A stretch of 37,602 bases of DNA, taken from Ignavibacteriota bacterium (lineage in GTDB: Bacteria > Bacteroidota > Ignavibacteria > UBA10030 > UBA6906). Below the pieces are notes generated by a model that saw only the letters and a program-made list of their open reading frames with translations, made no database searches and was not told where the DNA came from. The stretch spans positions 1 through 37,602 of the forward strand of contig JACRFA010000030.1 in the NCBI GenBank assembly GCA_016218065.1, in the 5' to 3' direction. Every line of letters begins with the position of its first letter. Within the stretch, counting starts at the first letter, position 1. Position numbers and translations under genes: made by a program. Below, piece after piece: positions 8,230 to 17,163 of this stretch.

Positions 8230-8261
8230 GAGATGGAAATGAACAGAGACCGATCTTGCAG

Positions 8262-9428
8262 CTACGCCGCTCGCAGCGATTCCACAATATTCATACGCGA
8301 TGCGCGGACTGCAGGCAAGAAGCCTCCGATGATACCCATGATCGCAGCAAACATCAGCGATTTGATAATGATGGAAGGGGAGAGCGCAAAGGAAAACGCA
8401 AGCTCCGAGAACGTGCCAAAGTTCATCGTCGAGATCGAGAAGAATGACAGGAAGGAGGCAAAGGCAATTCCGATGAGACCTCCGATCAACGAGAGCGTGA
8501 GAGACTCAACAAGAAACGCGGCGATCACAGAGCGTCTTCGGAACCCGAGCGCACGCAGAGTTCCAATCTCGACTGTTCGGTTTGCAACGGCCGTGTACAT
8601 CGTGATCATCGCTCCAATCATTGCACCGACAGAGAAGATGATGGTGATGGTAAGCCCAAGGATTCGCAGAAACGTTGCAAGGGCTTCCGATTGTTTTTCG
8701 AAGAAGCTTCGCTCGGGTTCGACGTCCATTTGATTCAGGCGCGGGTCCACCGAGATACTGCTTTTCATCGCTGCAAGATCAGTAGGGTTGGTGAACCGGA
8801 ATGTCATGCTGGAAAATGCGGCTCGGTTCTGCACTTGCAGAAGCTGCTCTGCATCGGCCCAGATTTCTGAATCGAAGGCGCTGCCGCCGGCATCAATGAC
8901 GCCGACAATATCCCAAAAGTCTCCTGCGAATTTGATTTTCTCGCCAAGTCCCGCCCCGCGGAATCGTTCGTTCGTTTGCTTCCCGACGACCAGCTCACGC
9001 GCGCCGAATGCAAACATCCTTCCTTCAGCCAATCGCACTTGGGGCCGCAAGGCAAAAACGTTCTCCCCGACACCGCGAACAGAGACATTGCTCATGCCTC
9101 CTGTTTTCTTATCGAGGTTGATCACGGTGGTGACCTCTGCTGAGTACAGCGGCTTGCCGTTGTCGCCCGTTGCGATGGCGGGCATTGTCCTCAACTCGTT
9201 CACAACATCGCGCCCGACGATGCTGGAGATTTCGTTGTTCGATCCTTTGCGTGTCACGATGGCGTTCTCATTTGAGCCGGTTGCGACAAGCGCCTTCTCC
9301 ACCCCGTGCGCCATCATCAACACTGCGGCAAACACGAACACAACCAACGCGATGCCGGTAATTGTAATCGACGCCGTTAAGCGACGTGCAAAGAAATTTC
9401 TGAGTACATAATAGAAGGGAATCTTCAT
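8262..9428 (-). CDS. ABC transporter permease, FtsX/MacB-like (second permease)
   Basis: This is an inner-membrane permease of 388 residues with the FtsX/MacB layout. There is one helix near residues 19-42, a large periplasmic domain (about 45-250) with the MacB-PCD pattern, and three helices near 255-285, 305-335 and 350-375. The conserved block RTVEIGTLRALGFRRRSVIAAFLVES between helices 2 and 3 is the coupling region that contacts the ATPase. The start RNFFARRLTASITITGIAL is typical for the family. It is the last gene of a four-gene operon, 7 bases after the other permease, and a terminator follows. Probably it forms a heterodimer with that permease and works mechanically on periplasmic substrate with the adaptor protein. 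Confidence 0.9.
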   Translation of the reverse strand: MKIPFYYVLRNFFARRLTASITITGIALVVFVFAAVLMMAHGVEKALVATGSNENAIVTRKGSNNEISSIVGRDVVNELRTMPAIATGDNGKPLYSAEVTTVINLDKKTGGMSNVSVRGVGENVFALRPQVRLAEGRMFAFGARELVVGKQTNERFRGAGLGEKIKFAGDFWDIVGVIDAGGSAFDSEIWADAEQLLQVQNRAAFSSMTFRFTNPTDLAAMKSSISVDPRLNQMDVEPERSFFEKQSEALATFLRILGLTITIIFSVGAMIGAMITMYTAVANRTVEIGTLRALGFRRRSVIAAFLVESLTLSLIGGLIGIAFASFLSFFSISTMNFGTFSELAFSFALSPSIIIKSLMFAAIMGIIGGFLPAVRASRMNIVESLRAA

Positions 9429-9435
9429 GGTGTCA

Positions 9436-10596
9436 TCATCCTATGAATCTGAGGCCGTCCACAATTCGGGTTTTCAGCGTTGTCATCACCGGCTGTAGAG
9501 CGGCGAGGAATCCAAGCGCAACTGCCGCACTAAACGTGATGATATACGTGCTGGGCGCGATGAAGAAAACAGGGAAGAACTGCTTCGGTACAACGGCTGA
9601 CACAACTTGCACCAACAGGTACAGCAGTACAATCCCGATCATCGCACCGATGAACGAAAGCAAAATGGACTCACCGGCGATGAACGAGATGAGGTTCTGA
9701 CCTGAGAAGCCCAGCGTTTTGAGCATAGCATATTCCTGCGTTCGCTCACGCGTCGACATGATCATCGTATTACCGAGAACGAGCAGGATGATGCCGATGA
9801 TGAGCACCGACACGATCCGTATGGCGGTGAAGATGGCGCTATAGGACTCGAAGAAGCTTTGGTTGAACGACCGCTCGGTTTCGCTCTTCGTCTCCGTGCT
9901 TGAATTCTTGAACTGATTATCGATTTCATCCGCCACTGCTGCAGGGTTCGCACCGGGGCTTAGCTTTGCGACGATCCACCCGATTTGATTCGCCCTTCCG
10001 GGCGCGACCTGATTCATGCGTTCGTTGAGGTAATCCCAGTGAAAGAACATCTGGGTTCCGTCGACTTTCTCGTCGCGTCGCTTGTAGATGCCACGAATGA
10101 TGAAATCCCAGTTGCCCGGATAGATGTCGCCTTCGATGGTCATCTGATCGCCGAGTTTGAGATTGAACTGCTGGGCGATTGACTCGCCAATCACGCAAGC
10201 CTTGCGCTCCTTCTCGAACGCTTCGAGTTCGGTTGGGGAGAGAATGTACTCAGGGTACACAGAGAACACTCGATCCGGCTGGACCGCCATGCGCGGGAAG
10301 AAATTCTGCTTGTCTTTGTACACACCTTGAAACCAATTGAAGAAACACAGCGTCTCAATGCCTTTCACCTTTTCAATCTTCTCCGCATACGCAAGCGGCA
10401 TCGGAAAGATGAACGACACCGCATCGCGCGTTACCAGCCGGTCAACTGCCGCAACTTCGATTGCAGCGTCCCACGACGTCAGCACCGTTCTCAAGAGGCC
10501 AAACGCGGAAACCGCGACAGCGATCCCCAGCATCGTGAGAAAATTCCTCAGCGGATGCCGCAGTGTGTTTTTGAAAATCATCCGAAACACGCTCAT
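9436..10596 (-). CDS. ABC transporter permease, FtsX/DevC-like (first permease)
   Basis: This 386-residue permease has an N-terminal helix (TMLGIAVAVSAFGLLRTVL, about residues 21-39), a periplasmic domain to about residue 260, and three C-terminal helices. The coupling block STRERTQEYAMLKTLGFSGQNLISFIAGES is characteristic of FtsX/MacB/DevC permeases. It differs clearly in sequence from the second permease, so the complex probably has two unlike permease subunits rather than a MacB-like homodimer. The start codon overlaps the end of the ATPase gene by 4 bases, indicating coupled translation. Likely substrate: a periplasmic or lipid-linked compound or lipoprotein; the sequence does not tell which. 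Confidence 0.9.
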   Translation of the reverse strand: MSVFRMIFKNTLRHPLRNFLTMLGIAVAVSAFGLLRTVLTSWDAAIEVAAVDRLVTRDAVSFIFPMPLAYAEKIEKVKGIETLCFFNWFQGVYKDKQNFFPRMAVQPDRVFSVYPEYILSPTELEAFEKERKACVIGESIAQQFNLKLGDQMTIEGDIYPGNWDFIIRGIYKRRDEKVDGTQMFFHWDYLNERMNQVAPGRANQIGWIVAKLSPGANPAAVADEIDNQFKNSSTETKSETERSFNQSFFESYSAIFTAIRIVSVLIIGIILLVLGNTMIMSTRERTQEYAMLKTLGFSGQNLISFIAGESILLSFIGAMIGIVLLYLLVQVVSAVVPKQFFPVFFIAPSTYIITFSAAVALGFLAALQPVMTTLKTRIVDGLRFIG

Positions 10597-11291
10597 GAGC
10601 GAACCTCCGGCTCCAGATCACCCTTATCGAGATGCAGCACTTTGTGAGCCTTCTCTGCTGCGCGTTGATCGTGAGTTACCATTACGATGGTCTTTTTGAA
10701 TTCCGTGTTCAGCCGATTCAACAACATCATCACCTCGGCGGCGGATATTTTATCCAGGTCTCCTGTCGGTTCGTCGGCGACAATGATTGTCGGGTCGGTT
10801 ACGATCGCACGAGCAATCGCGACGCGTTGCTGCTGTCCGCCCGAGAGTTGCGAGGGGCGATTCTCTTTTCGATCAGACAACCCGACAAGATTCATGGCAA
10901 ACTCTACGTGTTCCTTCTTCTCTTTCTTGGGAAGTTTTGTGAGAAGGAGCGGCAGTTCAACATTTTCGTACGCCGTCAACACGGGCAACAGATTGTAGAA
11001 CTGGAAGATGAATCCGACATGGCGCGAACGCCATTGCGCAAGCTCCGATTCTCCCAGCGCCGCGATATTGATGCCGCCAACGTTGACCTCACCGGCGTCA
11101 GGTCGGTCGATGCCCGCGACGAGATTGAGCAACGTTGTCTTGCCTGATCCCGAAGGCCCCATCAAGGCAAGGAACTCGCCATCGGGCACAGCAAGGGAGA
11201 TGTTGCGCAACACGGGAATCTCAATGGAAGCCCGATAGTAGGACTTCTTTACGTTGTTAACTTGTATGATGGCGCCATTCATTGATGCCAT
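10593..11291 (-). CDS. ABC transporter ATPase, MacB/LolD-like
   Basis: This cytoplasmic ATPase has 232 residues. Walker A is GPSGSGKT (45-52), the Q-loop Gln is at 97 in [17 protein letters not shown], the signature is LSGGQQQR (149-156), Walker B is IIVADEP (169-175) followed by TGDLD, and the H-loop His is at 207 in VTHD. The FQFYNLLP and ADEPTGDLD forms are those of the LolD/MacB/DevA/FtsE branch that pairs with FtsX-like permeases. The ATG at 11291 is supported by GAGGAG eight bases upstream. It lies about 200 bases after the adaptor gene and overlaps the first permease by 4 bases. Confidence 0.95.
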   Translation of the reverse strand: MASMNGAIIQVNNVKKSYYRASIEIPVLRNISLAVPDGEFLALMGPSGSGKTTLLNLVAGIDRPDAGEVNVGGINIAALGESELAQWRSRHVGFIFQFYNLLPVLTAYENVELPLLLTKLPKKEKKEHVEFAMNLVGLSDRKENRPSQLSGGQQQRVAIARAIVTDPTIIVADEPTGDLDKISAAEVMMLLNRLNTEFKKTIVMVTHDQRAAEKAHKVLHLDKGDLEPEVRS

Positions 11292-11407
11292 GGAATTCTC
11301 CTCTAACAGGTTTTTGAAAAACTCTTACTTCTTTATCCACAAAGGTCACGAAGGAACACTAAGAAGTGATTTTGGCTTGTATCAGAAGAACCTTCGTGCA
11401 CTTTCGT

Positions 11408-11444
11408 GCCTGCACGCCGAAGTGGGTCGTTTCGGCACGCAGGC
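11408..11444 (-). other. Hairpin in the adaptor-ATPase spacer, fully paired only in minus-strand RNA
   Basis: Arms 11408-11421 and 11431-11444 form a 14-bp stem with a 9-base loop. The two central positions are A/C mismatches in + strand RNA but G-U and U-G wobbles in minus-strand RNA, the direction of the operon. The spacer also holds the words cacgaagg and ccttcgtg (11348-11405). It lies between the adaptor stop (11493) and the ATPase start (11291), so it may tune relative expression or protect mRNA ends. It could also be a dispersed repeat. Confidence 0.6.
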
Positions 11445-11492
11445 GTGTTCTTCGCGGATCATTTCTTTCTTTTTCGACATCCCGCTCATTCA

Positions 11493-12680
11493 CTATTTGA
11501 TTTTGATTTTCGATCCTGTCGTCAGGCTTGGGTCCGGACGCAGCACAACTCGATCTCCCTTTGCAAGTCCTCCGGTCACGGCGATACGATCACCGAACGC
11601 TTCTCCTGCGGAGATCTCTTTCTCCGTCACCGTCTCATCTTGCACGAGCAGCACAAAGTGTTTGCCGTCGCGCGTACTAAGTGCAGCAGCCGGAATCGTG
11701 AGCTTAGGCGGCGCTTTTGCTTCGGACGCAGCCACTTCCTTGGAAAGGAACGTCACCTTCGCGCTCATCTCCGGCAGCACGTGCTCATCACGCTCCTTGA
11801 ATCGGACCTTAGTCATCACTGTTGCTTTCGAACGATCTGCTGTTGGGACAACCTTGTGAACAAATCCTTGATAGCGAGTTTCGGGGTACGCATCAAGCGT
11901 GATCTCGCATGGGGCGTTGAGTATGACACGCGTGATGTTCGATTCGGAAACATCCGCCTCCACTTCGAGCGAGTTCATATCGGCAATCGTCACGACGGCA
12001 GCTTTCGATCCGGCGCCTGCAGCAAACGGCGCAACAACTTCGCCGATATTCGCATTCTTGCTGAGAACCGTGCCGTCAAATGGCGCACGGATGCGTGTGT
12101 TCTCGAGTGCGACATTGGCTGCTTGTACACTCGCTTCCGCCGCTTTGATCGTCGCCTCGACTCGCTTGAAGCGAGCCTCCGCGGCGTCAACTTCCGCCTG
12201 CGATGTGAGTCCCGACGGCAGCATGATGCGCTGCCGGTCGCGCCACTGCCGGGCATCGTCCAGATCGGCTTTCGCCAGCTCAAGGTTGGCCTTTGCTTGC
12301 GCCAGCGCTGCGACGACATCGTGATCTTCGATTTGCCCGATCACCTGGTTCTTCTTGACTTTGTCGCCTTCTTCGACAGAGAGCGACACAAGTCGTCCTG
12401 TTGCTTTCGATGCGATGGCAGCTTCTTGTTGCGCGACGATGTAGCCGCTTGCTGTTAGCACGGCATTCGCCGATGATGGATACGTGAGCGTCACAGAGCC
12501 GACCTCGACTTCGGGAACGGATGCAAACGTTCCTCTCAGCAGAAAGAATCCGATGGCAAGGGCGACGACAACTATTGCGGCGATGAGAAGCTTACGCTTT
12601 GTTTTCCCGGAACCGCCGGTAGGCTCGTCGTGGTTGATGCGAAGTCCGGAGAGATCAGCCTTTTCGGTTATCAAACTCAT
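11493..12680 (-). CDS. Periplasmic adaptor (membrane fusion protein), HlyD/MacA/DevB-like
   Basis: This 395-residue adaptor is anchored by one helix at about residues 28-48 (KLLIAAIVVVALAIGFFLLR) after a cytoplasmic start. A split biotinyl-lipoyl domain surrounds the hairpin: SGYIVAQQEAAIASKATGRL and VEEGDKVKKNQVIGQI before it, RIRAPFDGTVLSKNANIGEVV after it. In between is a coiled-coil hairpin of about 90 residues (ALAQAKANLELAKADLDDAR). Beta-barrel and membrane-proximal domains follow. It links the inner-membrane ABC permeases to an outer-membrane channel, probably a TolC-like protein encoded elsewhere, since no such gene is in the window. It is the first gene of the operon. A TATATTG promoter-like word lies about 100 bases upstream. 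Confidence 0.92.
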   Translation of the reverse strand: MSLITEKADLSGLRINHDEPTGGSGKTKRKLLIAAIVVVALAIGFFLLRGTFASVPEVEVGSVTLTYPSSANAVLTASGYIVAQQEAAIASKATGRLVSLSVEEGDKVKKNQVIGQIEDHDVVAALAQAKANLELAKADLDDARQWRDRQRIMLPSGLTSQAEVDAAEARFKRVEATIKAAEASVQAANVALENTRIRAPFDGTVLSKNANIGEVVAPFAAGAGSKAAVVTIADMNSLEVEADVSESNITRVILNAPCEITLDAYPETRYQGFVHKVVPTADRSKATVMTKVRFKERDEHVLPEMSAKVTFLSKEVAASEAKAPPKLTIPAAALSTRDGKHFVLLVQDETVTEKEISAGEAFGDRIAVTGGLAKGDRVVLRPDPSLTTGSKIKIK

Positions 12681-12906
12681 GGAGTAGGACCTTGTTCAAT
12701 GCATGAAAAGACACAGTAAAAGAGCGACCTAAGATACAAAAAAATGTGTTATCTCAAAAAGGGATTTACGTCGTGACGATTCAATATACGCACGACCGAA
12801 AATATTGTTCGGCGCTTTTCGGCGAACAGCGGCCAGATGTCGGCCAACACCTCTCGCACAACTTCGTTCCGAAATAAATACACGTTCGAGCGTGAGAAAA
12901 GCTCCA

Positions 12907-13482
12907 TCACGTGTGGGCCTTCGCGTCCTTCTTCCAGAACGCCGGCACGCGAGTAGTTCCCGACGTTTTGATTTCTTCGGAAGGATAATGTCCCCAGCAG
13001 TCGATGTGCTGGCCAAAAATCAGCGTGAAATTTTTTTCATAGGTGAGCATGTATTCCACTGCGTCAGCGAGTTCCGCGAACACAGCGGCGTCGCGCAAAT
13101 CGAGAAGCCATTTTCCTTTGAACGCCTTCACAGATTTCTCGATTGGTCTGCGCACCCGCGTTTTGGGAATGCACATGAGATCGACAATGGAGTAGATGTA
13201 GTACGTTACGGATTGTGAAGAGGAATCCTTGATCAAACAGAAACTGAGCGGCGCTTTCCGAAGCAATTTCCGCGCAGCAAGATCATCGATGATGAAAAGA
13301 TCTTCCTGCGCAACCCTTGCCCCGGCCCAATTCTTCATTGAAAAGCACTGTGTCTTCTCCTTCGCATCGAAAGAGATATTCTGCCGCGGAAGAAAGAAGT
13401 CCAGCTCCGAGACGCTTTTCGTTCCGTCAACGAACGGAATCTGCCGTGCTGTGAGTAGTGCCCGTACTTCTTGCTCGAACAT
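12907..13482 (-). CDS. Putative PD-(D/E)XK nuclease-like protein
   Basis: This 191-residue soluble protein is not assigned to a named family. Its N-terminal part (FEQEVRALLTARQIPFV, then SELDFFLPRQNISFDAKEK) has the arrangement of restriction-endonuclease-like folds: a first helix with Glu, an Asp in the LDFFLP strand (about residue 28) and a DAK triplet (about 39-41) that fits the (D/E)XK signature. The rest includes an acidic helix and a C-terminal HIDCWGHYPSEEI stretch. It is the last gene of the minus-strand run, 43 bases after the DUF423 gene. No methylase or specificity gene is adjacent, so a repair or defence role is open. The nuclease call is an inference from motif spacing. Confidence 0.5.
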   Translation of the reverse strand: MFEQEVRALLTARQIPFVDGTKSVSELDFFLPRQNISFDAKEKTQCFSMKNWAGARVAQEDLFIIDDLAARKLLRKAPLSFCLIKDSSSQSVTYYIYSIVDLMCIPKTRVRRPIEKSVKAFKGKWLLDLRDAAVFAELADAVEYMLTYEKNFTLIFGQHIDCWGHYPSEEIKTSGTTRVPAFWKKDAKAHT

Positions 13483-13525
13483 GAATCAGCTCCAGAGGTA
13501 GTTCAAACGCAAGAACGTGAGAAGG

Positions 13526-13909
13526 TCAGTGTCCTTTCTTGATGAGAGAATACGCCAGCAGCAACCATCCCGCAATGAATGCAAGTCCGCCCAACGGAGT
13601 GATCATGCCGAAGCTTCTGACTCCGGTCAATGTCAGGAGATACAGACTGCCGGAGAAAAGAAGAATGCCCGCAGCAAAACACCAGCCCGCCGCTCTCGAC
13701 TGCGCATTGTGAGGCACAAGTCCGGCGACGATCAATCCGAAGGCGTGATAGATCTGATAGCGGACTGCGGTCTCATAAACGGCGAGCATGTCCGGGCTGA
13801 GCGATTGCTTCAATGCGTGCGCGCCAAACGCGCCGGCAGCAACGCCGAGTGCTGCAAGCAAGCTGCCGAGCGCAACCAAATATTGTGAACGCAACGTGGG
13901 AAGATTCAT
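13526..13909 (-). CDS. DUF423 family membrane protein
   Basis: This small integral membrane protein of 127 residues has about four helices. The family mark is the N-terminal LVALGSLLAALGVAAGAFGAH segment followed by ALKQSLSPDMLAVYETAVRYQIYHA; conserved GAFGAHAL and YHA blocks define DUF423 (YgdD-like). The last helices carry LFSGSLYLLTLTG and ITPLGGLAFIAGWLLL, also typical. The molecular role of the family is unknown. Its start ATG overlaps the stop of the T9SS Asp-box gene (ATGA), so the two are translationally coupled although their products act in different places. Confidence 0.92.
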   Translation of the reverse strand: MNLPTLRSQYLVALGSLLAALGVAAGAFGAHALKQSLSPDMLAVYETAVRYQIYHAFGLIVAGLVPHNAQSRAAGWCFAAGILLFSGSLYLLTLTGVRSFGMITPLGGLAFIAGWLLLAYSLIKKGH

Positions 13910-15504
13910 TTGAGCAGAACGAGCTTCTTCCGTTCAACAAACGAACCGGACTGCAACTGGGAGAAGTACACTCCGGTGGCGTGGCTCGTGACTTCTTCAG
14001 CGGCGTTCCACTGAACAGAGTGCCAGCCTTGATGTCGGAAGCCATCGACGAGCGTCGTAATGTGTCTTCCCATCAAATCAAAAATATCCACGCGTACGTT
14101 TCCGGCCTCCCCCACGTAGAAGTCGATGTTCGTGGTCGGGTTGAACGGATTCGGGTAATTCTGCAGCAGCTGATAATCCTGCGGCTTCCAGATTTTATCT
14201 TGCGCTACCGGAGTCACTCCGGTCGTGTCATTGATGAGCGCAGTCCACACGCTGAGTGTGCTGCCGTCGAGTCGCATCCAGATCGGATAGACTTTTTTGT
14301 TGTGCGCTGCGATGCACACGTAGTCGCCGAAGAAGATGCCGGCCTGCGGTGAGAACGAACTCTGACTGACTTTGAAATTCTGAAACGTCTCGCCGCCATC
14401 CATCGATCGTGCGACATACACATCCGTCGCGACAGTTGTGTAGTTTCTTCTGTCGTAGAAGATCACGTAAATGTACCCGGTGGTTTGGTCAATTGTCATC
14501 CACGTAAAGAACTGATGCGTTGTGGTCAAATCATCGTTCACCTTCTTCACGGCGCCCCAGGTGTTTCCTCCGTCGGTGGACTTGATGAGGAAGATATCCG
14601 TGTTGCTGAGTCCGTTGCGCTGATCGCTCCAGTTGATGTAGATGTTGCCGCGGTAGGGGGAACTGCTCACATCGCACGCAGTGATAGGCATTCCGTTGGA
14701 GCGTTGAATGCCGGGGACATCAAGATCCCATCCGCCCGGCTGACTCGTCACGAATTTGTCAACTCCGAACGTCACGCCGCCATCGGTCGATTTGTCGAAC
14801 ATAATTCCAAGCGGGCCTGACCAACTCACGTACACGTGTCCGTTCGGACCAACGGCAGGCACCGCGCCTTCTACTGTGCTATCACTGTCGATGCAATTGC
14901 CGCCTTTCTCACTGAGGCGAACGGGTGTTCCCCATGTCGCGCCTGCGTCTGTCGATCGGGAGAAAAGAATGCGCGTGCTGTCTTGCGTGCTGGAGGAGCC
15001 GTAATCATCGAACTCCGTCCACGACATGTAGATGTTATTGTAGTATGGTGAATTCGTCAGATCAACAGCGAGCCATTCTTTGTCCTGATTTTTTGTGGGA
15101 GGATTGAATCCGACGCCGACTCCGACATTCCAATTCGCACCGGCGTTCGTTGATTTCTGCACAACAATTCTATCGATCCAATATCCGGGCGAGGGAGGAT
15201 TGGAAAGATGTCCGTAGTACAGATTGCCGCTTGCGTCGAACACGACGCACGGATCGCCCCAGACGCCGTAGGAGGACGACGTGAGACGCGACTCAATCCA
15301 CGTGTTGCCGCCATCAGATGAACGATACGCATAGTTGATGTTTGCGCCCGCAGCGAGTTGGAGCGGGTTTGCAGGATTGATCGCGATGGTGACTTCCTCC
15401 GGCGCGCTTGCTGTCGGGCTGCTGACGCGTACGTTTGGGTACTGCGCAAGCAGTTGAGTTGTTCCGACACAAACACAGACAATTATCGTGTAGAGTGCTT
15501 TCAT
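13906..15504 (-). CDS. Secreted Asp-box (BNR) repeat protein with T9SS sorting domain
   Basis: This 532-residue secreted protein has a signal peptide (about 1-20, ending LLAQ). The body is a sialidase-like propeller with six Asp-box motifs: RSSDGGNTW (61-69), KSTNAGANW, RSTDAGATW, KSTDGGVTF, KSTDGGNTW and RSMDGGETF. The catalytic Arg/Tyr set of true sialidases was not identified, so binding or another hydrolase function is possible. The last about 85 residues, beginning QNYPNPFNPTTNIDF and ending GVYFSQLQSGSFVERKKLVL, form a type A sorting domain that sends proteins through the T9SS to the surface or medium. The gene starts 9 bases after the amidase stop and overlaps DUF423 by 4 bases. Confidence 0.85.
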   Translation of the reverse strand: MKALYTIIVCVCVGTTQLLAQYPNVRVSSPTASAPEEVTIAINPANPLQLAAGANINYAYRSSDGGNTWIESRLTSSSYGVWGDPCVVFDASGNLYYGHLSNPPSPGYWIDRIVVQKSTNAGANWNVGVGVGFNPPTKNQDKEWLAVDLTNSPYYNNIYMSWTEFDDYGSSSTQDSTRILFSRSTDAGATWGTPVRLSEKGGNCIDSDSTVEGAVPAVGPNGHVYVSWSGPLGIMFDKSTDGGVTFGVDKFVTSQPGGWDLDVPGIQRSNGMPITACDVSSSPYRGNIYINWSDQRNGLSNTDIFLIKSTDGGNTWGAVKKVNDDLTTTHQFFTWMTIDQTTGYIYVIFYDRRNYTTVATDVYVARSMDGGETFQNFKVSQSSFSPQAGIFFGDYVCIAAHNKKVYPIWMRLDGSTLSVWTALINDTTGVTPVAQDKIWKPQDYQLLQNYPNPFNPTTNIDFYVGEAGNVRVDIFDLMGRHITTLVDGFRHQGWHSVQWNAAEEVTSHATGVYFSQLQSGSFVERKKLVLLK

Positions 15505-15513
15505 TTGATGCGC

Positions 15514-17154
15514 CTACTTTTCAAGTGTTGGATGTTTGAGATGAAAACCGGTTGCGTCCTGGTATTTCTTGGCAAACGTGAGAAGCGTTCCTTCGTCGAA
15601 CAGATTGCCGATGAACGTGATGCTCGTCGGAGTGTTCTCCTCTGTAAATCCGTTCGGCACAACAACGCAAGGATGACCGGTGAGATTTGTGAGCAGGGAA
15701 TTGTTTCCTTCAACTGACGGCGCAACGTACAGATCGACTTGCTTCATCAATTGCGCCATCTGCTGGATGAGCATGAAGCGGACGCGATTCGCCTGGATGT
15801 ATTCAACAGCAGGAATGAACCGCGATGCACGGAACGAATTTGGCCACGCATTTTTGATTTGACGTACGAGCAGACTGTCCTTGCCGCTGCGCGTCAGCTC
15901 GTCGAAGGCAGCCGCAGCCTCCGCGCCAAGTATGATGTGAAGGTGCTCAATTGGCAACGCGGGCAGGTCAATTGGCACAAGCTGCACGCCCATTGATCGG
16001 AGTGTTGCCAATGTTGCATCTGCTTGCGACTTGCCTGCCGTGAGGCTGTCAAAATCAGATTTCAGATATCCGACACGCAGTTTCTTCAGATTGATGGATG
16101 GGGAGTAGTTGAACGGAACATCGTACAACGTCTGATCGATTCCGTCGGGGCCGCAGATCGCGTTGAAGACGATTGCGCAATCCTCAACTGTTCTGCAGAT
16201 GGGGCCAATCTTGTCCATCGACCAGCTCAGCGCCATTGCGCCTGTGCGGCTCACCCGGCCGTACGTTGGTCGCAAGCCGGTTGCTCCGCAGCGATTCGAC
16301 GGCGAAACAATCGAGCCCCATGTCTCAGTGCCGATGCTGAACGCAACGAGTCCCGCGGCTGTTGCTGCGGCAGAACCTGCTGACGATCCGCTTGATCCCT
16401 GATCGAGTTTCCACGGGTTTCTCGTCTTGCCGCCGAACCAAACATCGCCCCACGCAAGTTCACCCATCGTCAGTTTTGCGACGAGCACGGCGCCCGCGTT
16501 CTCAAGTCGCTTGATGACTGTTGCATCTTCATCGATCACTTGATGTTTGAACGGGACAGAACCCCACGTCGTGCGGATGCCTTTGGTTGCCAAGAGATCC
16601 TTTGCGCCGTACGGAATTCCGTGAAGCGGGCCGCGATATTTTCCTGCGGCGATTTCCTTGTCCGCTCGCGCTGCCTGCGCTACCGCCAGAGATTCGGTGA
16701 GTGTGATAACGCATTCGAGCGTCGGCCCATAGTGCTTCAAGCGATCGAGGTACATCTTCGTTAGCTGAAGCGAAGTGATCTTGCGCGTCCTGATCAACTG
16801 CGCGAGCTGGCCGATTGAGTAGGAGGCAACATCGTCGAGACGCGGCGGCAGGGCAACTTTTCCTACCGGACTCGTCTTGAACAAAACTTTCTTTGAGGGA
16901 AGCGTTGCGCCGGAAGGAATCGGGTTGAAAAGAATCGCCGGCGGAATGCTATTTGGAATCGAGATTGCACGCAGTGCAGCGTAGCTGCTGAGTTGATCCG
17001 TCAGGTCGTCGAGCATCGAATCACGCTTGGCATCGTTGAACTGCAGGCCGATGAGGGACTCAGCGCCGGCGACCATCTGCTTCGTGAGCTTTGGTTGCGC
17101 GAGCACGCTCGTCGTCACTGCGGCGAGCGAGAAGACTATCAAAGCGATTTTCAT
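15514..17154 (-). CDS. Secreted amidase of the amidase-signature family
   Basis: This enzyme of 546 residues has a signal peptide (about 1-19, VTTSVLAQ). It has the amidase-signature fold with the Ser-cisSer-Lys triad: Lys185 in GIPYGAKDLLATKG, the cis-Ser near 255 in DQGSSGSSAGSAAATAAG and the nucleophile Ser near 281 in GTETWGSIVSPS. Such enzymes hydrolyse amide bonds of varied substrates. A periplasmic form is less common than cytosolic GatA-type enzymes, and the lack of gatB/gatC neighbours rules against GatA. About 100 residues between the signal peptide and the catalytic domain are an extra N-terminal helical region. It sits 9 bases from both neighbours in the seven-gene run. The substrate is not known. 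Confidence 0.9.
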   Translation of the reverse strand: MKIALIVFSLAAVTTSVLAQPKLTKQMVAGAESLIGLQFNDAKRDSMLDDLTDQLSSYAALRAISIPNSIPPAILFNPIPSGATLPSKKVLFKTSPVGKVALPPRLDDVASYSIGQLAQLIRTRKITSLQLTKMYLDRLKHYGPTLECVITLTESLAVAQAARADKEIAAGKYRGPLHGIPYGAKDLLATKGIRTTWGSVPFKHQVIDEDATVIKRLENAGAVLVAKLTMGELAWGDVWFGGKTRNPWKLDQGSSGSSAGSAAATAAGLVAFSIGTETWGSIVSPSNRCGATGLRPTYGRVSRTGAMALSWSMDKIGPICRTVEDCAIVFNAICGPDGIDQTLYDVPFNYSPSINLKKLRVGYLKSDFDSLTAGKSQADATLATLRSMGVQLVPIDLPALPIEHLHIILGAEAAAAFDELTRSGKDSLLVRQIKNAWPNSFRASRFIPAVEYIQANRVRFMLIQQMAQLMKQVDLYVAPSVEGNNSLLTNLTGHPCVVVPNGFTEENTPTSITFIGNLFDEGTLLTFAKKYQDATGFHLKHPTLEK

Positions 17155-17163
17155 GATCGGCTT

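Noticed and set aside
8119-8733. 204-residue frame on the plus strand
   Set aside because: Antisense shadow of the FtsX-like permease, without a start signal or family pattern.
12729-13016. 95-residue open frame on the minus strand
   Set aside because: Arg/Ser-rich out-of-frame translation overlapping the nuclease-like gene and the adaptor promoter region; no ribosome binding site or recognisable pattern.
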